From: Thermopetrobacter sp. TC1
GTDB lineage: Bacteria > Pseudomonadota > Alphaproteobacteria > Rhizobiales > Aestuariivirgaceae
Assembly (NCBI RefSeq): GCF_000746275.1
Contig: NZ_KN050829.1
Location: forward strand, 1 to 64,000
Length of the DNA: 64,000 bases
Reading direction: 5' to 3'
The notes beneath the pieces were generated by a model. It was not told where the DNA came from. It did no database searches and saw only the letters and a list, made by a program, of their open reading frames with translations. The position numbers and the translations under genes are program-made. Below, in pieces: positions 30,625-39,760 of this stretch; position 1 is the first letter of the stretch, and every line of letters starts with the position of its first letter.

Positions 30625-31092
30625 ATGACCATCACCATAGAAGAGCTGGCGGCGCGGCTGAAAGAAGGGCAGAGGCTTCTGGGGCTTGATCTGGGGACGA
30701 AAACCATTGGCCTTGCGCTTTCCGACGGCCTGCTTCTGACGGCAACTCCGCTTGAAACGATAAAACGCACCCGCTTCCGCAAGGATGCGGAAAAGCTGCT
30801 TACGCTGGCGGCCAGGGAGAACGTGGGCGGCTTCATCCTCGGCTATCCGGTGAACATGAACGGCAGTGTGGGCCCGCGGGCACAAGCCACACGGGCCTTT
30901 GCACGCAATCTGGAACAGATCAGCGACATTCCCGTCGTGCTGTGGGATGAACGGCTTTCCACCGCCGGGGTGGAGCGCACGCTTCTGGAAGCGGACGTTT
31001 CCCGAAAGAGACGGGCGGATGTGGTGGACAAGATGGCGGCGGCCTGGATCCTGCAAGGCGCGCTGGACCGCCTGCGCAGCTTGCGCGGTTGA
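30625..31092 (+). CDS. ruvX: Putative pre-16S rRNA nuclease / Holliday junction resolvase RuvX (YqgF)
   Basis: 155 residues from ATG 30625. RNase H-like fold: first acidic residue in LLGLDLGTKTIGLALSD, later conserved GYPVNMNGSVGPRAQ and WDERLST, last acidic residue in DVVDKMAAAWILQ. By family it matures the 5' end of 16S rRNA. The Shine-Dalgarno is weak (AAGAGG, 9 bases upstream). Confidence 0.93.
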   Translation: MTITIEELAARLKEGQRLLGLDLGTKTIGLALSDGLLLTATPLETIKRTRFRKDAEKLLTLAARENVGGFILGYPVNMNGSVGPRAQATRAFARNLEQISDIPVVLWDERLSTAGVERTLLEADVSRKRRADVVDKMAAAWILQGALDRLRSLRG

Positions 31093-31208
31093 TTTTCTGC
31101 TCGGAAGTTTGGGCTCCTGCCTTTCCCTTGCAAAGAGCGACAAAAGGGGGCCGGCGGCTTCAGAGGCTAAACGAAAATTCGCCCGAAGGCGAACTTTCGC
31201 GCCACCCA

Positions 31209-31284
31209 CCGCCCCGCGCCCCCACCCAGCCACCCGATATTATACGCAAAACAGGGTGGTTGGGTGGGAGCGCGGGGCGGTTTT
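31209..31284. terminator. Large inverted repeat between ruvX and argC, possible bidirectional terminator
   Basis: Arms 31209-31235 and 31254-31280 pair at 25 of 27 positions plus one G-U; the loop is 18 bases. On the plus strand the right arm is followed by TTTT, so it can end ruvX; its position between convergent genes suggests it also ends argC. The arms are long and very GC-rich. Confidence 0.7.
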
Positions 31285-31304
31285 GTGCATTACCAGTTGG
31301 ACTC

Positions 31305-32360
31305 TCAGGGAAACAGCGGCAGCTGCTGCAAGCCCGTGGTTTCCGGAAAGCCGAACATGAGATTGAAATTCTGCAGCGCCTGACCGGAAGAGCCCTTCAC
31401 CAGATTGTCGATGGCGGCGATGACGATGACGCGGCCGGGAATGCGATCGGCCCGCACGGCCAGTTCACAGTCGTTGGAGCCGCGCACGTGCTGGGTGGCG
31501 GGCAGCATGCCCTCTGGCGCGAAGCGGATGAAGGGTTCTTCCGCATAAGACTCACGCAGGGCTGTTACGCAGTCCGCAGCAGTGGCGCCTTCGGCCAGTT
31601 TCACATGGGCGGTGATGAGCTCGCCGCGGCTCATGGGCACGAGATGCGGCGTGAAGTTGACGACGACAGAAGCGGGATCGCGCCCGGCCGCGCGGGCGAG
31701 TTCCTGCTCGATTTCCGGGGCATGGCGATGGCTGGCCACGCCATAGGGGGAGAGCCCCTCGCCGGCCTCGCAGAACAGCGTGTTCAGCTTCAGCCCGCGC
31801 CCGGCACCGGAGACGCCGGACTTGGCATCGATGATGAGATCCTCCAATGCGATGAGCCCGCGTTTGACCAGCGGCAGCAGGGCCAGCAATGTGGCCGTGG
31901 GATAACAGCCCGGACAGGCGACGATGCGGGCGGAGCGGATGCTCTCACGATTGTGTTCGGTTAAGCCATAGGCGGCTTTGGCGAGAAGCTCCGGTGCGGC
32001 ATGCTCCCGGCCATACCAGCGGGCGTAAGTCTGCGGATCCTTCAGGCGGAAATCGGCGGAGATGTCGATGATGCGCACGTGATCCGGAATGGACAGGATC
32101 ACGTCCTGCGCCGTGCCGTGCGGCAGACCGACGAAGGCGGCATCCACCCGGGACCAGTCCACCTCCTCGTTGGTGACGAGATCCGGCAGATCCAGCCCGG
32201 CCAGATGCGGCCAGACCTGCGCCACCGGCTTGCCGGCATGGGTGTTGGCGGTGAGCGCCACGATCTCGATGCCCGGATGACGCGCGGCAAGGCGGATGGC
32301 GTCCGCGCCCGTATAGCCGGAGGCCCCGACAATGGCGACCCTGATGCGTTTGTCCGTCAT
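31305..32360 (-). CDS. argC: N-acetyl-gamma-glutamyl-phosphate reductase
   Basis: 351 residues, long-form ArgC. It reduces N-acetylglutamyl phosphate to the semialdehyde with NADPH in arginine synthesis. The NADP-binding loop IVGASGYTGADAIRL is at the start, and the catalytic Cys is in ACPGCYPTATLLAL. SGVSGAGRG and HRHAPEIEQEL are further conserved segments. No other arg gene is in the window. Confidence 0.95.
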   Translation of the reverse strand: MTDKRIRVAIVGASGYTGADAIRLAARHPGIEIVALTANTHAGKPVAQVWPHLAGLDLPDLVTNEEVDWSRVDAAFVGLPHGTAQDVILSIPDHVRIIDISADFRLKDPQTYARWYGREHAAPELLAKAAYGLTEHNRESIRSARIVACPGCYPTATLLALLPLVKRGLIALEDLIIDAKSGVSGAGRGLKLNTLFCEAGEGLSPYGVASHRHAPEIEQELARAAGRDPASVVVNFTPHLVPMSRGELITAHVKLAEGATAADCVTALRESYAEEPFIRFAPEGMLPATQHVRGSNDCELAVRADRIPGRVIVIAAIDNLVKGSSGQALQNFNLMFGFPETTGLQQLPLFP

Positions 32361-32425
32361 GGCTGTTCATCCCCTGCGGCGGTTTTGCCGCCTTCCTTTC
32401 CATCATTGGCGGCAAAGGTCAACCA

Positions 32426-32801
32426 GGCAGGGGCCAGGAGAGGACAATTGCGGGCCAATTGGGAGCGAAGCGCCTTGCGCGGCGCTGTGCTTGTCGGGAT
32501 GAACGATTTCATCGCTGTCGATGGTGGCGTTCATAACGGAATGAATGCTGCCACGGCAGAGATCAATGGCGGATTTTGGCCGACAGCGGATGGTCATTCA
32601 GAGGCCTTTTTCTGCTGGGCCATCCATTCGCGCAAGGCGGCGTTCACCTTGGTTTGCCAGCCCTTGCCAAGGCTGCGCAGGTCTTCAAGAAGGTCGGCGT
32701 CCAGACGCAGGGTGACCTGCCGCTTCGGCTCCTTCTTCCGCGGGCGGCCGCGCTTCTTCGGCAGCGCCAACCCCATCTCGGCAAAAACCTCGCTGGCGGG
32801 A
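32426..32801. repeat. Direct repeat, copy 1 (376 bp), spanning the 3' part of brnA1
   Basis: It matches 33620-33969 closely, including non-coding flank (AATTGGGAGCGAAGCGCCTT and ATGAATGCTGCCACGGCAGA) and the coding part of the antitoxins up to GCTGGCGGG. Copy 1 has about 26 extra bases near 32511. This shows a segmental duplication, not just gene family similarity. Confidence 0.85.
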
Positions 32802-32911
32802 CGCAACCGTGCGATTTCCTCATCCGTCAACGGTTGGGTCTCCTCGTCGATCAGATAGGGATCGGGTTTTGCCTTCGGCTCAGATGCCATATTTTCTGGC
32901 CTCCTTTTCAT
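32594..32911 (-). CDS. brnA: BrnA-like antitoxin, copy 1
   Basis: Up to 105 residues; ATG 32890 (MASEPKAKPDPYLIDEE) is an alternative start giving 98. The C-terminal half has the ribbon-helix-helix-type sequence KRQVTLRLDADLLEDLRSLGKGWQTKVN, preceded by a basic KKRGRPRKKEPKR. From RPASEVFAEMG onwards it is almost identical to copy 2 (33762-34103); the N-terminus differs. BrnA antitoxins bind BrnT and repress the operon. Its toxin partner (32880-33041) is broken, so this copy may be an orphan. Confidence 0.8.
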   Translation of the reverse strand: MKRRPENMASEPKAKPDPYLIDEETQPLTDEEIARLRPASEVFAEMGLALPKKRGRPRKKEPKRQVTLRLDADLLEDLRSLGKGWQTKVNAALREWMAQQKKASE

Positions 32912-33041
32912 GCATGCGCCGCATGGAAATGATCCTCAGCCGTGTGCCGCGCGGTGTGAAGACCACCATATAAGGCAATCCCTCGATACGCCCCACGGCG
33001 CGAAAGCGGCGTTCGCCATAATCCTTTTTAGTATGTGCAAC
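32880..33041 (-). pseudogene. brnT: BrnT-like toxin, 5' end lost at a MITE-like insertion
   Basis: The C-terminal half of BrnT remains: HTKKDYGERRFRAVGRIEG, then MVVFTPRGTRLRIISMRRMHEKEARKYGI. This aligns with DTRRDYGEPRW onward of the intact copy at 34072-34359. Homology stops exactly where the terminal repeat CACACTACACGATA (33042-33055) of an M-type element begins, so about 38 N-terminal residues are lost. The frame runs into the element (a chance ATG at 33068), but the toxin fold should be incomplete. It overlaps the antitoxin start, as in intact BrnTA pairs. Confidence 0.8.
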
Positions 33042-33143
33042 CACACTACACGATACCCGCATCATCATACCGTAGATCAGCCGGTATCTCAGGCCCTTGA
33101 CTCATGCATTTGTGGTTCGAGACCTAAGGCTTTTGCCCACAGG
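33042..33143 (+). mobile_element. MITE-like element, copy M3, truncated, inside brnT
   Basis: The left terminal repeat CACACTACACGATA is complete. CATCATACCGTAGATCAGCC and GTATCTCAGGCC, then GTTCGAGACCTAAGGC, follow the order seen in M2. The right end is missing; the sequence passes into a composite repeat near 33143. Confidence 0.7.
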
Positions 33144-33600
33144 TGTCCGAGGAAATTCAGGAAGCGGGCTGTTGCCGTCAAACCGACCAAGGAAAAAGAC
33201 TTTCCATACGTTGAGAGCTAGTTGGTTAACTCATTGATAAACAACAATAAAACGTCATTGCCGGGCCTTGTCCCGGCAATCCAGGGCCAGGGATGAGGCG
33301 TTTTTGGTGGGCGATGGTGCTTACCAGTAGGCTTGATCTGAGCCGTATGCTTTTTGATGGGAGGTTCCTCTCGAAGGGTAGAGTCCTGAAGAACCCTTCT
33401 TGACTGCCATCACCGCATGCGTAAACCGCCCCTGGATGCCCGGGACACGCCCGGGCATGACGTAACTTATTGATATTCCAGATAAAAATAACACACTCCA
33501 AGTTTGGGCAATGGCGGGAATATGCCTTGGCAAAAGCATTTATGGTGCATGTAAGCACTTACAGTCTTAATAACGTAAATCATTCGCAACGGATAGAGTA
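33144..33600. repeat. Composite intergenic repeat, copy C
   Basis: No gene. It carries GGTGTCCGAGGAAATTCAGG, GGAAAAAGACTTTCCATACG, CTCATTGATAAACAACA, GTCCCGGCAATCCAGGGCC, GGGCGATGGTGCTTACCAG and CCCTGAAGAACCC, followed by CTCCAAGTTTGGGCAATGG. The last part is the reverse complement of 49900-49960 in copy D. The site of the M2 insertion in copy A is empty here. Confidence 0.75.
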
Positions 33601-33619
33601 ATTTGTTTGGACAACAATG

Positions 33620-33969
33620 GGCAGGGGCCAGGAGAGGGCAATTGCGGGCTAATTGGGAGCGAAGCGCCTTGCACTGCGAGTGCTTGTCGGGATGCACGAT
33701 TTCATGGAATGAATGCTGCCACGGCAGAGATCAATGGCGGGTTTTGGTCGGCAGCGGATGGTCATTCAGAGGCCTTTTTCTGTTGGGCCATCCATTCGCG
33801 CAAGGCGGCGTTGACCTTGGTCTGCCAGCCCTTGCCAAGGCCGCGCAGGTCTTCAAGAAGATCGGCGTCCAGACGCAGGGTCACCTGCCGCTTCGGCTCT
33901 TTCTTCCGCGGGCGGCCGCGCTTCTTCGGCAGCGCCAGCCCCATCTCGGCAAAAACCTCGCTGGCGGGG
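33620..33969. repeat. Direct repeat, copy 2 (350 bp), spanning the 3' part of brnA2
   Basis: Partner of 32426-32801; see there. It lacks about 26 bases relative to copy 1 in the flank downstream of the antitoxin. Confidence 0.85.
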
Positions 33970-34103
33970 CGGGCAAGCTTCCATTCATCTTCGGTGATTT
34001 CCCACGTATCCGGATCCTCGGCGATGCCACGGTTGATGGCTTCGTCCTCCTCCGGCGTGGGATGAACCAGGTCAATTTTCGTTTTCACGCTCATAGCGGG
34101 CAA
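33762..34103 (-). CDS. brnA: BrnA antitoxin, copy 2
   Basis: 113 residues from 34103; ATG 34094 (MSVKTKIDLVHPTPEEDEAI) is the more likely start, giving 110. The N-terminus VHPTPEEDEAINRGIAEDPDT is diagnostic of BrnA, and the C-terminal DNA-binding part KRQVTLRLDADLLEDLRGLG matches copy 1. It overlaps the end of brnT2 by about 20 bases. It should neutralise BrnT and repress the operon. Confidence 0.9.
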   Translation of the reverse strand: MPAMSVKTKIDLVHPTPEEDEAINRGIAEDPDTWEITEDEWKLARPASEVFAEMGLALPKKRGRPRKKEPKRQVTLRLDADLLEDLRGLGKGWQTKVNAALREWMAQQKKASE

Positions 34104-34359
34104 CTTCCCTGCTGTTGGCCTTGCGCAAGGATATCACACGCACGCGGCCATGACGAATGGTAAACACCATGGCATGCAACCGTTCACGAATGGGGGCATA
34201 GGCAAGCCAGCGGGGCTCTCCGTAATCGCGGCGCGTGTCTGGAAAAATGACTGCTTTGTTCCAATCGAATTCCTGCGCCGCGGTAAACGGTACGCCATGC
34301 TTGGCGACATTCGTCGCCGCCTTGGCTTCATCCCATTCGTATTCCGGGTCTTCGAACAT
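34072..34359 (-). CDS. brnT: BrnT ribonuclease toxin, copy 2 (intact)
   Basis: 95 residues. Family signature: YEWDEAKAATNVAKHGVPF at the start, FPDTRRDYGEPRWLAYAPI in the middle and RVRVISLRKANSREVARYE at the end. BrnT is a RelE-fold mRNA interferase induced under stress. It is placed before its antitoxin, the usual BrnTA order. The gene is complete, in contrast to copy 1. Confidence 0.9.
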   Translation of the reverse strand: MFEDPEYEWDEAKAATNVAKHGVPFTAAQEFDWNKAVIFPDTRRDYGEPRWLAYAPIRERLHAMVFTIRHGRVRVISLRKANSREVARYERENEN

Positions 34360-34592
34360 TTATTGTGGTTACAGAAAATGGAAAAAGCAAGGCGCTCTTG
34401 ATACTTCAAAAAATGCATATGCAATACATGGTAGCAATTTGCTACTTAAGACAAGCTAAAGATATACCTCTTAGCAGAAAGGATGGCCATTCAGCCAGGA
34501 GTCATGCTTTCATCGAAATGCCAGACGGCGCAGCTTGAGCCGCGCCGCCGGTTCAGAACAGACATTAAGTGAACAGCCATGAAAGCGGTGTA

Positions 34593-35825
34593 TCAGGCGC
34601 CGGCGCCCATGGCCTTTCTCAGGTTTTCGTCGATCTTGTCGAGGAAGCCCTGGGTGGTCAGCCACTTCTGTTCGGGCCCGACGAGGATGGCCAGATCCTT
34701 GGTCATGTAGCCGGATTCGATGGTGTCGATGACCACCTTCTCCAGCGTCTGGGCAAAGCGGATCAGATCCTCGTTGCCATCGAGCTTGCCGCGATGAATG
34801 AGTCCGCGCGTCCAGGCGAAGATGGAGGCGGTGGAGTTGGTCGAGGTCTCCTTGCCCTGCTGATGCAAGCGGTAATGGCGCGTCACCGTGCCGTGCGCGG
34901 CCTCCGATTCCATGATCTTGCCATCGGGCGTGAGCAGCTGCGAGGTCATCAGGCCCAGGGAGCCGAAGCCCTGGGCCACGATATCGGACTGTACATCGCC
35001 GTCATAATTCTTGCAGGCCCAGACGAAGCCGCCGGACCACTTGAGCGCGCAGGCAACCATGTCGTCAATGAGGCGATGTTCATAGGTCAGGCCGTGTTCG
35101 TCGAAGGCCTCCTTGAACTCCTTTTCATACACTTCCTCAAAGATGTCCTTGAAGCGGCCGTCATAGGCCTTCAGGATCGTGTTCTTGGTGGACATGTACA
35201 GCGGCCACTTGCGGTCCAGCGCAAAATTGAAGCAGGCGCGGGCGAAGTCGTAGATGGACTTGTCGGTGTTGAACATGCCCAGCGCCACGCCGCCGCCATC
35301 CTGCACGGTGAACTGATGCACCTCGCGCTCGATGACGGTGCCGTCCTCGCCCTCATAGCGGATGGTGAGGCGGCCCGGGCCTTCCGGCACCACGAAATCC
35401 TGCGCCTTGTACTGATCGCCATGGGCATGACGGCCGATGACGATGGGCTTCTTCCAGCCGGGCACCAGGCGCGGGATGTTGCGGCAGACGATGGGCTCGC
35501 GGAAAACAACGCCGCCCAGGATATTGCGGATGGTGCCATTGGGCGAGCGCCACATTTTCTTGAGGCCGAATTCCTTCACCCGCGCCTCGTCCGGGGTGAT
35601 GGTGGCGCATTTCACGCCCACGCCATGCTCGCGAATGGCCAAAGCGGCGTCGATGGTGACCTGATCATCGGTGGCGTCCCGGTTCTGGATGGACAGATCG
35701 AAATAGATAAGCTCGATATCGAGATAGGGCAGAATGAGCTGCTCTCGGATCTTGTGCCAGATGATGCGGGTCATCTCGTCGCCGTCGAGCTCGACGACCG
35801 GGTTGTCCACCTTGATCTTGGCCAT
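34593..35825 (-). CDS. icd: Isocitrate dehydrogenase, NADP-dependent
   Basis: 410 residues, of the dimeric type shared with eukaryotes. It oxidises isocitrate to 2-oxoglutarate in the TCA cycle. Substrate and metal residues lie in [24 protein letters not shown], and [22 protein letters not shown] site in [30 protein letters not shown] is the usual start. A separate unit; no glt or other TCA gene is next to it. Confidence 0.97.
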   Translation of the reverse strand: MAKIKVDNPVVELDGDEMTRIIWHKIREQLILPYLDIELIYFDLSIQNRDATDDQVTIDAALAIREHGVGVKCATITPDEARVKEFGLKKMWRSPNGTIRNILGGVVFREPIVCRNIPRLVPGWKKPIVIGRHAHGDQYKAQDFVVPEGPGRLTIRYEGEDGTVIEREVHQFTVQDGGGVALGMFNTDKSIYDFARACFNFALDRKWPLYMSTKNTILKAYDGRFKDIFEEVYEKEFKEAFDEHGLTYEHRLIDDMVACALKWSGGFVWACKNYDGDVQSDIVAQGFGSLGLMTSQLLTPDGKIMESEAAHGTVTRHYRLHQQGKETSTNSTASIFAWTRGLIHRGKLDGNEDLIRFAQTLEKVVIDTIESGYMTKDLAILVGPEQKWLTTQGFLDKIDENLRKAMGAGA

Positions 35826-36117
35826 GAAGCTTCCCCTCGTTTCAGATTATGCGCTTTCCTTCAGGCAGCCGCAGATGCACTCTGGCGGGCCTGTCGGGTG
35901 TCTGCCCCGGTCATATCGCATGTCAGGCACGCTGAAAAGTCGCAGATGGGCGCAAGGCCGGGCCGGCGCAGGCTCAAGACGACGGATATGACGGCATATG
36001 AAGCGCTTTTCCTCTCCTGAGGGCAGAAGAGTGGCTTGTTGCTTGTCGGCGGGTGTTGGCGGCTGCTATCCTTTCATTCACGCGGGCAAGGATGCGATCT
36101 TACGGGAGTTGAGCGAC

Positions 36118-37413
36118 ATGGCCCATGGCGGCGATTTTGACGTGATCGTTTCCGGTGCGGGGCCGGCGGGGCTGGCGGCGGCTGCCCTGTGCGCCGAGGC
36201 GGGCCTGAAAACGGCCATCGTCACCGGGCCGGTGGATCCCTTCGAGAAGCGGCACGATCCGCGCACCATCGCCCTGATGCGGCCGAGCATGCGGCTGCTT
36301 GAGCATCTTGCGCTTTTCGATGAATCGCTGAAAGCCCTGTCCAATCCCCTGCGCAAGCTCAGGCTGGTGGACGATACCGGCGGGCTGTTCTCGGCGCCGG
36401 AAACCGTTTTCGATGCCCGCGATGCCGGCTGGGAGGCCTTCGGCTGGAACATTCCGCTGGAGGATCTGCATCCGGCCTTCGCCCGCAAGGCGAAAGAGCT
36501 GGGAGTTGTTTTCATCCGCGATTCCGCCAGCGGTATTGCGCCCGACAGGCGGCGGCTGGTGCGCCTGCAGCTCGCTTCCGGTGATGAAGTGGCGGCACCA
36601 GTGGTCATCGCCGCGGATGGGCGCGCTTCCCCTGTGCGGGAAAGCGCAGGCTTTCACATGCTGCAGCATGACTATGATCAGGTGGCCGTGGGCTGTTTCT
36701 TCTCCCATTCGGCCGATCACGAAGACATGTCCACCGAATATCACAAGCCGGACGGGCCCTTTACCACCGTGCCCATGCCGCAGCGGCGCTCCTCGCTGGT
36801 GTGGATGATGCGGCCGGCGGCGGCGAAAGAGGTGATGGCCCTGCCGGCGGATGAGCTTGCGCGGCGCATTCAGGTGGAAAGCCATGGCGATCTTGGCCGC
36901 ATTGGTGATGTGACCGCGCCACAGTCCTTTCCGATGCAGACGATGACGGCGCAGGATTTCGCCAGGGAGCGCATCATCCTGGTGGGCGAGGCGGCGCATG
37001 CGGTGCCGCCGATCGGGGCGCAGGGCCTGAACATGTCCCTGCGTGATGCGGCACTGGCCGCAGAGCTCATCGGCGATGCCCATGCCTTTGGCGATGATCC
37101 GGGCTCGGAGGAGATCTGCCGCACCTACGACCGGCTGCGGCGGCGTGATGTGTTCGTGCGCAAGGCGGCGATCCATCTGGTCAACACCGCCCTGCTTACG
37201 GACTTTCCCCCGCTGCAGGCCATGCGCGCCGGCGTGATCGCCGCGGCGGCCGCCCTGCCCTGGGTGCGCGATATCGTCATGCGTCAGGGGCTGGCACCGG
37301 GCGGCGAATCCCTGCCGCGGATCATGCGCGAGGATCCGGCGGGCGCCAGCCCGGCTCCTTCTGCACAAGAAAACCCCGCCATGGCGGAAAGCGCCCCGTC
37401 TCACCGGACCTGA
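36118..37413 (+). CDS. UbiH/Coq6-type FAD-dependent monooxygenase
   Basis: 431 residues from ATG 36118 (MAHGGDFDVIVSGAGPAGLA), with GGGAG upstream; an in-frame ATG at 35998 adds non-conserved residues. FAD-binding GAGPAGLAAAALCAEAG at the start, DPRTIALM (DG-type segment), and GEAAHAVPPIGAQGLNMSLRDAA near residue 290, the signature of ubiquinone-ring hydroxylases. It probably hydroxylates a ubiquinone precursor at the inner membrane; which ring position cannot be told. Confidence 0.88.
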   Translation: MAHGGDFDVIVSGAGPAGLAAAALCAEAGLKTAIVTGPVDPFEKRHDPRTIALMRPSMRLLEHLALFDESLKALSNPLRKLRLVDDTGGLFSAPETVFDARDAGWEAFGWNIPLEDLHPAFARKAKELGVVFIRDSASGIAPDRRRLVRLQLASGDEVAAPVVIAADGRASPVRESAGFHMLQHDYDQVAVGCFFSHSADHEDMSTEYHKPDGPFTTVPMPQRRSSLVWMMRPAAAKEVMALPADELARRIQVESHGDLGRIGDVTAPQSFPMQTMTAQDFARERIILVGEAAHAVPPIGAQGLNMSLRDAALAAELIGDAHAFGDDPGSEEICRTYDRLRRRDVFVRKAAIHLVNTALLTDFPPLQAMRAGVIAAAAALPWVRDIVMRQGLAPGGESLPRIMREDPAGASPAPSAQENPAMAESAPSHRT

Positions 37414-37896
37414 CAAAAGCGCGGATCAAACCCTCGTGCCCTGTAATGTGTCAACCATGTCCTCGAACACCTGTCAGCTATGTTACCGGGAGTCATAAAA
37501 GTAGGCGATGCGAGCAGCATTTTCTTTAAAATCGCTGATTTTTTCGCCCGCAAGAAATAGCCAAAGCTATTTTCAAGGGCGAAAAGTCAGCGAGATTAAG
37601 CGAAAATGGCGACCTTCAGGGGCTGGCGCGTCGGATTTTATGAGGACACGCCCGAGGTGACGAGAAAGGCGGCGATTTTGTCTCGTGATGGGGCGGGATA
37701 GAATTCATTAACCATAACAGGCACTTGCCTGAAAAATCGGAATCAATTTTCAAGGCACCTGAATCGATTTGTCAGCCTGTTGAATCAAATTCTCAAGATG
37801 CGCGATCTGCCGCACGCACAAGCCCCCATCCTGCCTTGAACCGTTTAATCCAAGACCTGCCCGCATGAATAACGGGTAAATCCCGGTGCAGAAAGC
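37414..37896. other. 483-base gene-free stretch with a large imperfect hairpin
   Basis: No gene. At 37530-37597, AATCGCTGATTTTTTCGCCC..AAATAGC pairs imperfectly with GCTATTTT..GGGCGAAAAGTCAGCGAGATT across a 4-base loop (CAAA). The rest is moderately AT-rich. It may be a relic of an insertion or a hairpin repeat; no other copy is seen in this window. Confidence 0.5.
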
Positions 37897-38316
37897 TCAG
37901 GTCACGTCCCGTTCGGCGTCCTCGATGGAATAGCCCATGCGCTCAAGCCCTTCCTCGAGATAATCGGCCAGCAGCGGCTCGCGCAGAAGATAACGGGCGC
38001 ACGTGCCGGGCAGGGCGTAATCCTCAAGCGCGGTATCCACCGCCTCGCGCCATTCTTCCGGCTCAAAGGAGCCGCGGCCGATCCACATCAGCGCCACCAG
38101 CTCCGCCAGCTCCTCGGGCCGCATTTCGTTGAGAAAGGAAACGAGCGCCATACGCGAGGGATCATTGCGCAGGGCTTCCAGAACGGCCTCCGCCGAGCCT
38201 TCGTCGGGATGCGTGCGGTCCACCTCGTCCCAGGCGCCCACGCGGGCGTCGATCTCCCGCGCCCGCACGATCACCTGCGCCACCTTGTCAGGCGTGATTT
38301 CCGTCATCACCATCAT
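37897..38316 (-). CDS. DUF3775-like protein
   Basis: 139 residues. Characteristic run: ITPDKVAQVIVRAREIDARV, then DPSRMALVSFLNEMRPEELAELVALMWIGRG, then EEWREAVDTA. Acidic, soluble and mostly helical. This family is common in alphaproteobacteria and has no known function. Its start codon region overlaps nothing; 350 bases separate it from fabD on the other strand. Confidence 0.8.
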   Translation of the reverse strand: MMVMTEITPDKVAQVIVRAREIDARVGAWDEVDRTHPDEGSAEAVLEALRNDPSRMALVSFLNEMRPEELAELVALMWIGRGSFEPEEWREAVDTALEDYALPGTCARYLLREPLLADYLEEGLERMGYSIEDAERDVT

Positions 38317-38666
38317 CGCCGCCGCCTCCCTGCATTGTCGCGAAGGCTTCTGCAGGTCTCAACCTCCGCCCTTTATGTCATTCTCTTCGATTCCCATGCT
38401 CGCCTTCGCCGCCGCCCTTCGCCATGATCCACGTCAATTCGAAATCGCGCAAAGCGTGCGCATCTGCGCAGGAGCGCGCCAAAGAGGCTTTTAGTTATTT
38501 TGACACACTTTGCGCCCTTGTGCCAGATGAAGGACAAACGCAGGCAGCCGGCCATTACAGGGGCGAAGCGGAGGAAACATCGCCAACAGGGCGGTTTCAG
38601 GGCGGTGAGGGCAAAAAGCGCTGCTTTTTGAAAGAGTCGCAGGAAACAGGGGAGGAGACGAGGGAC

Positions 38667-39614
38667 ATGGCCACGGCATTCATTTTTCCCGGTCAGGGCA
38701 GTCAGAAGGTCGGCATGGGCAAGGAGCTGGCGGAGAATTTCGCCTCGGCAAGGGCCGTCTTCGAGGAGGTGGATGATGCCCTGGGCCGGCCGCTGTCGAA
38801 GATCATTTTCGAAGGCCCGGAAGAGGAGCTTACACTGACCGAAAACGCCCAGCCCGCGCTCATGGCCGTGTCCATGGCCGTGGTCCGTGTGCTGGAGAAT
38901 GATTTCGGCGTGAAGATAGCCGATCATGCCCGCTATCTGGCCGGTCACTCGCTGGGCGAATATTCCGCCCTGTGCGCAGCCGGCGCCTTCACGCTCGATC
39001 GCACCGCCAAGCTCCTGCAGACGCGCGGGCGCGCCATGCAGGGAGCGGTGCCCGTGGGCGAAGGCGGCATGGCCGCCATCCTCGGCCTCGATCTCGGCGA
39101 GGTGGAGGCCGTGGCCAAGAAGGCGGCCGGCGGTGAGGTCTGCGAAGTGGCCAATGACAACGCCCCCGGTCAGGTGGTGGTCTCCGGTCACATCGGTGCG
39201 GTGGAGCGCGCCTGCATTATCGCCAGGGACGCCGGCGCCAAGCGCACGGTCATGCTGCCCGTCTCCGCTCCCTTTCATTGTTCGCTAATGCAGAAGGCGG
39301 CGGAAGCCATGGCCTGGGCCCTGGGCGAGGCCTCGGAGATGCCCGCGACCGTGCCTGTTGTCGCCAATGTGACCGCCGCGCCGGAAAGCACGCCTGCCGA
39401 AATCGTCGACAATCTGGTCAGGCAGGTCACGGGCCGCGTGCGCTGGCGCGAATCCATGGCCTTCATGGCCGGCGAAGGCGTGGACCTTTTCGTCGAGCTG
39501 GGCGCAGGCCGCGTGCTCACCGGCCTGGTCAAGCGCAACGCCCCCAATGCCGAGGGTATGGCCGTGGGCACCCCGGCGGACATCGAAAAGCTGGCCGAAC
39601 GCTTAAAGGGGTAA
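38667..39614 (+). CDS. fabD: Malonyl-CoA:ACP transacylase
   Basis: 315 residues from ATG 38667 (MATAFIFPGQGSQKVGMG), with GGGGAGGAGACGAGGG upstream. It loads malonate onto ACP. The catalytic Ser is in GHSLGEYSAL (about residue 94) and the catalytic His in SAPFHCSLM (about 201). A frame extending upstream to 38424 is not conserved. First gene of the fatty-acid cluster. Confidence 0.97.
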   Translation: MATAFIFPGQGSQKVGMGKELAENFASARAVFEEVDDALGRPLSKIIFEGPEEELTLTENAQPALMAVSMAVVRVLENDFGVKIADHARYLAGHSLGEYSALCAAGAFTLDRTAKLLQTRGRAMQGAVPVGEGGMAAILGLDLGEVEAVAKKAAGGEVCEVANDNAPGQVVVSGHIGAVERACIIARDAGAKRTVMLPVSAPFHCSLMQKAAEAMAWALGEASEMPATVPVVANVTAAPESTPAEIVDNLVRQVTGRVRWRESMAFMAGEGVDLFVELGAGRVLTGLVKRNAPNAEGMAVGTPADIEKLAERLKG

Positions 39615-39760
39615 AAGGGCATAAAAAGGCAATCGGCCCGTCCGTGGTGATGGCTTCATGCCGGAAGGCAGCCGTTCAAGGCAGGTGCGCCTGTGTTGAA
39701 TCATGATATGAAGACGCCGCGAAAAGGATTCGTTTACCAGAACCTTGCGAGGGGATTCTC

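Noticed and set aside
32880-33068. Intact small toxin gene starting at 33068
   Set aside because: Its first residues are encoded by the MITE end; the BrnT homologous part lacks its N-terminal half.
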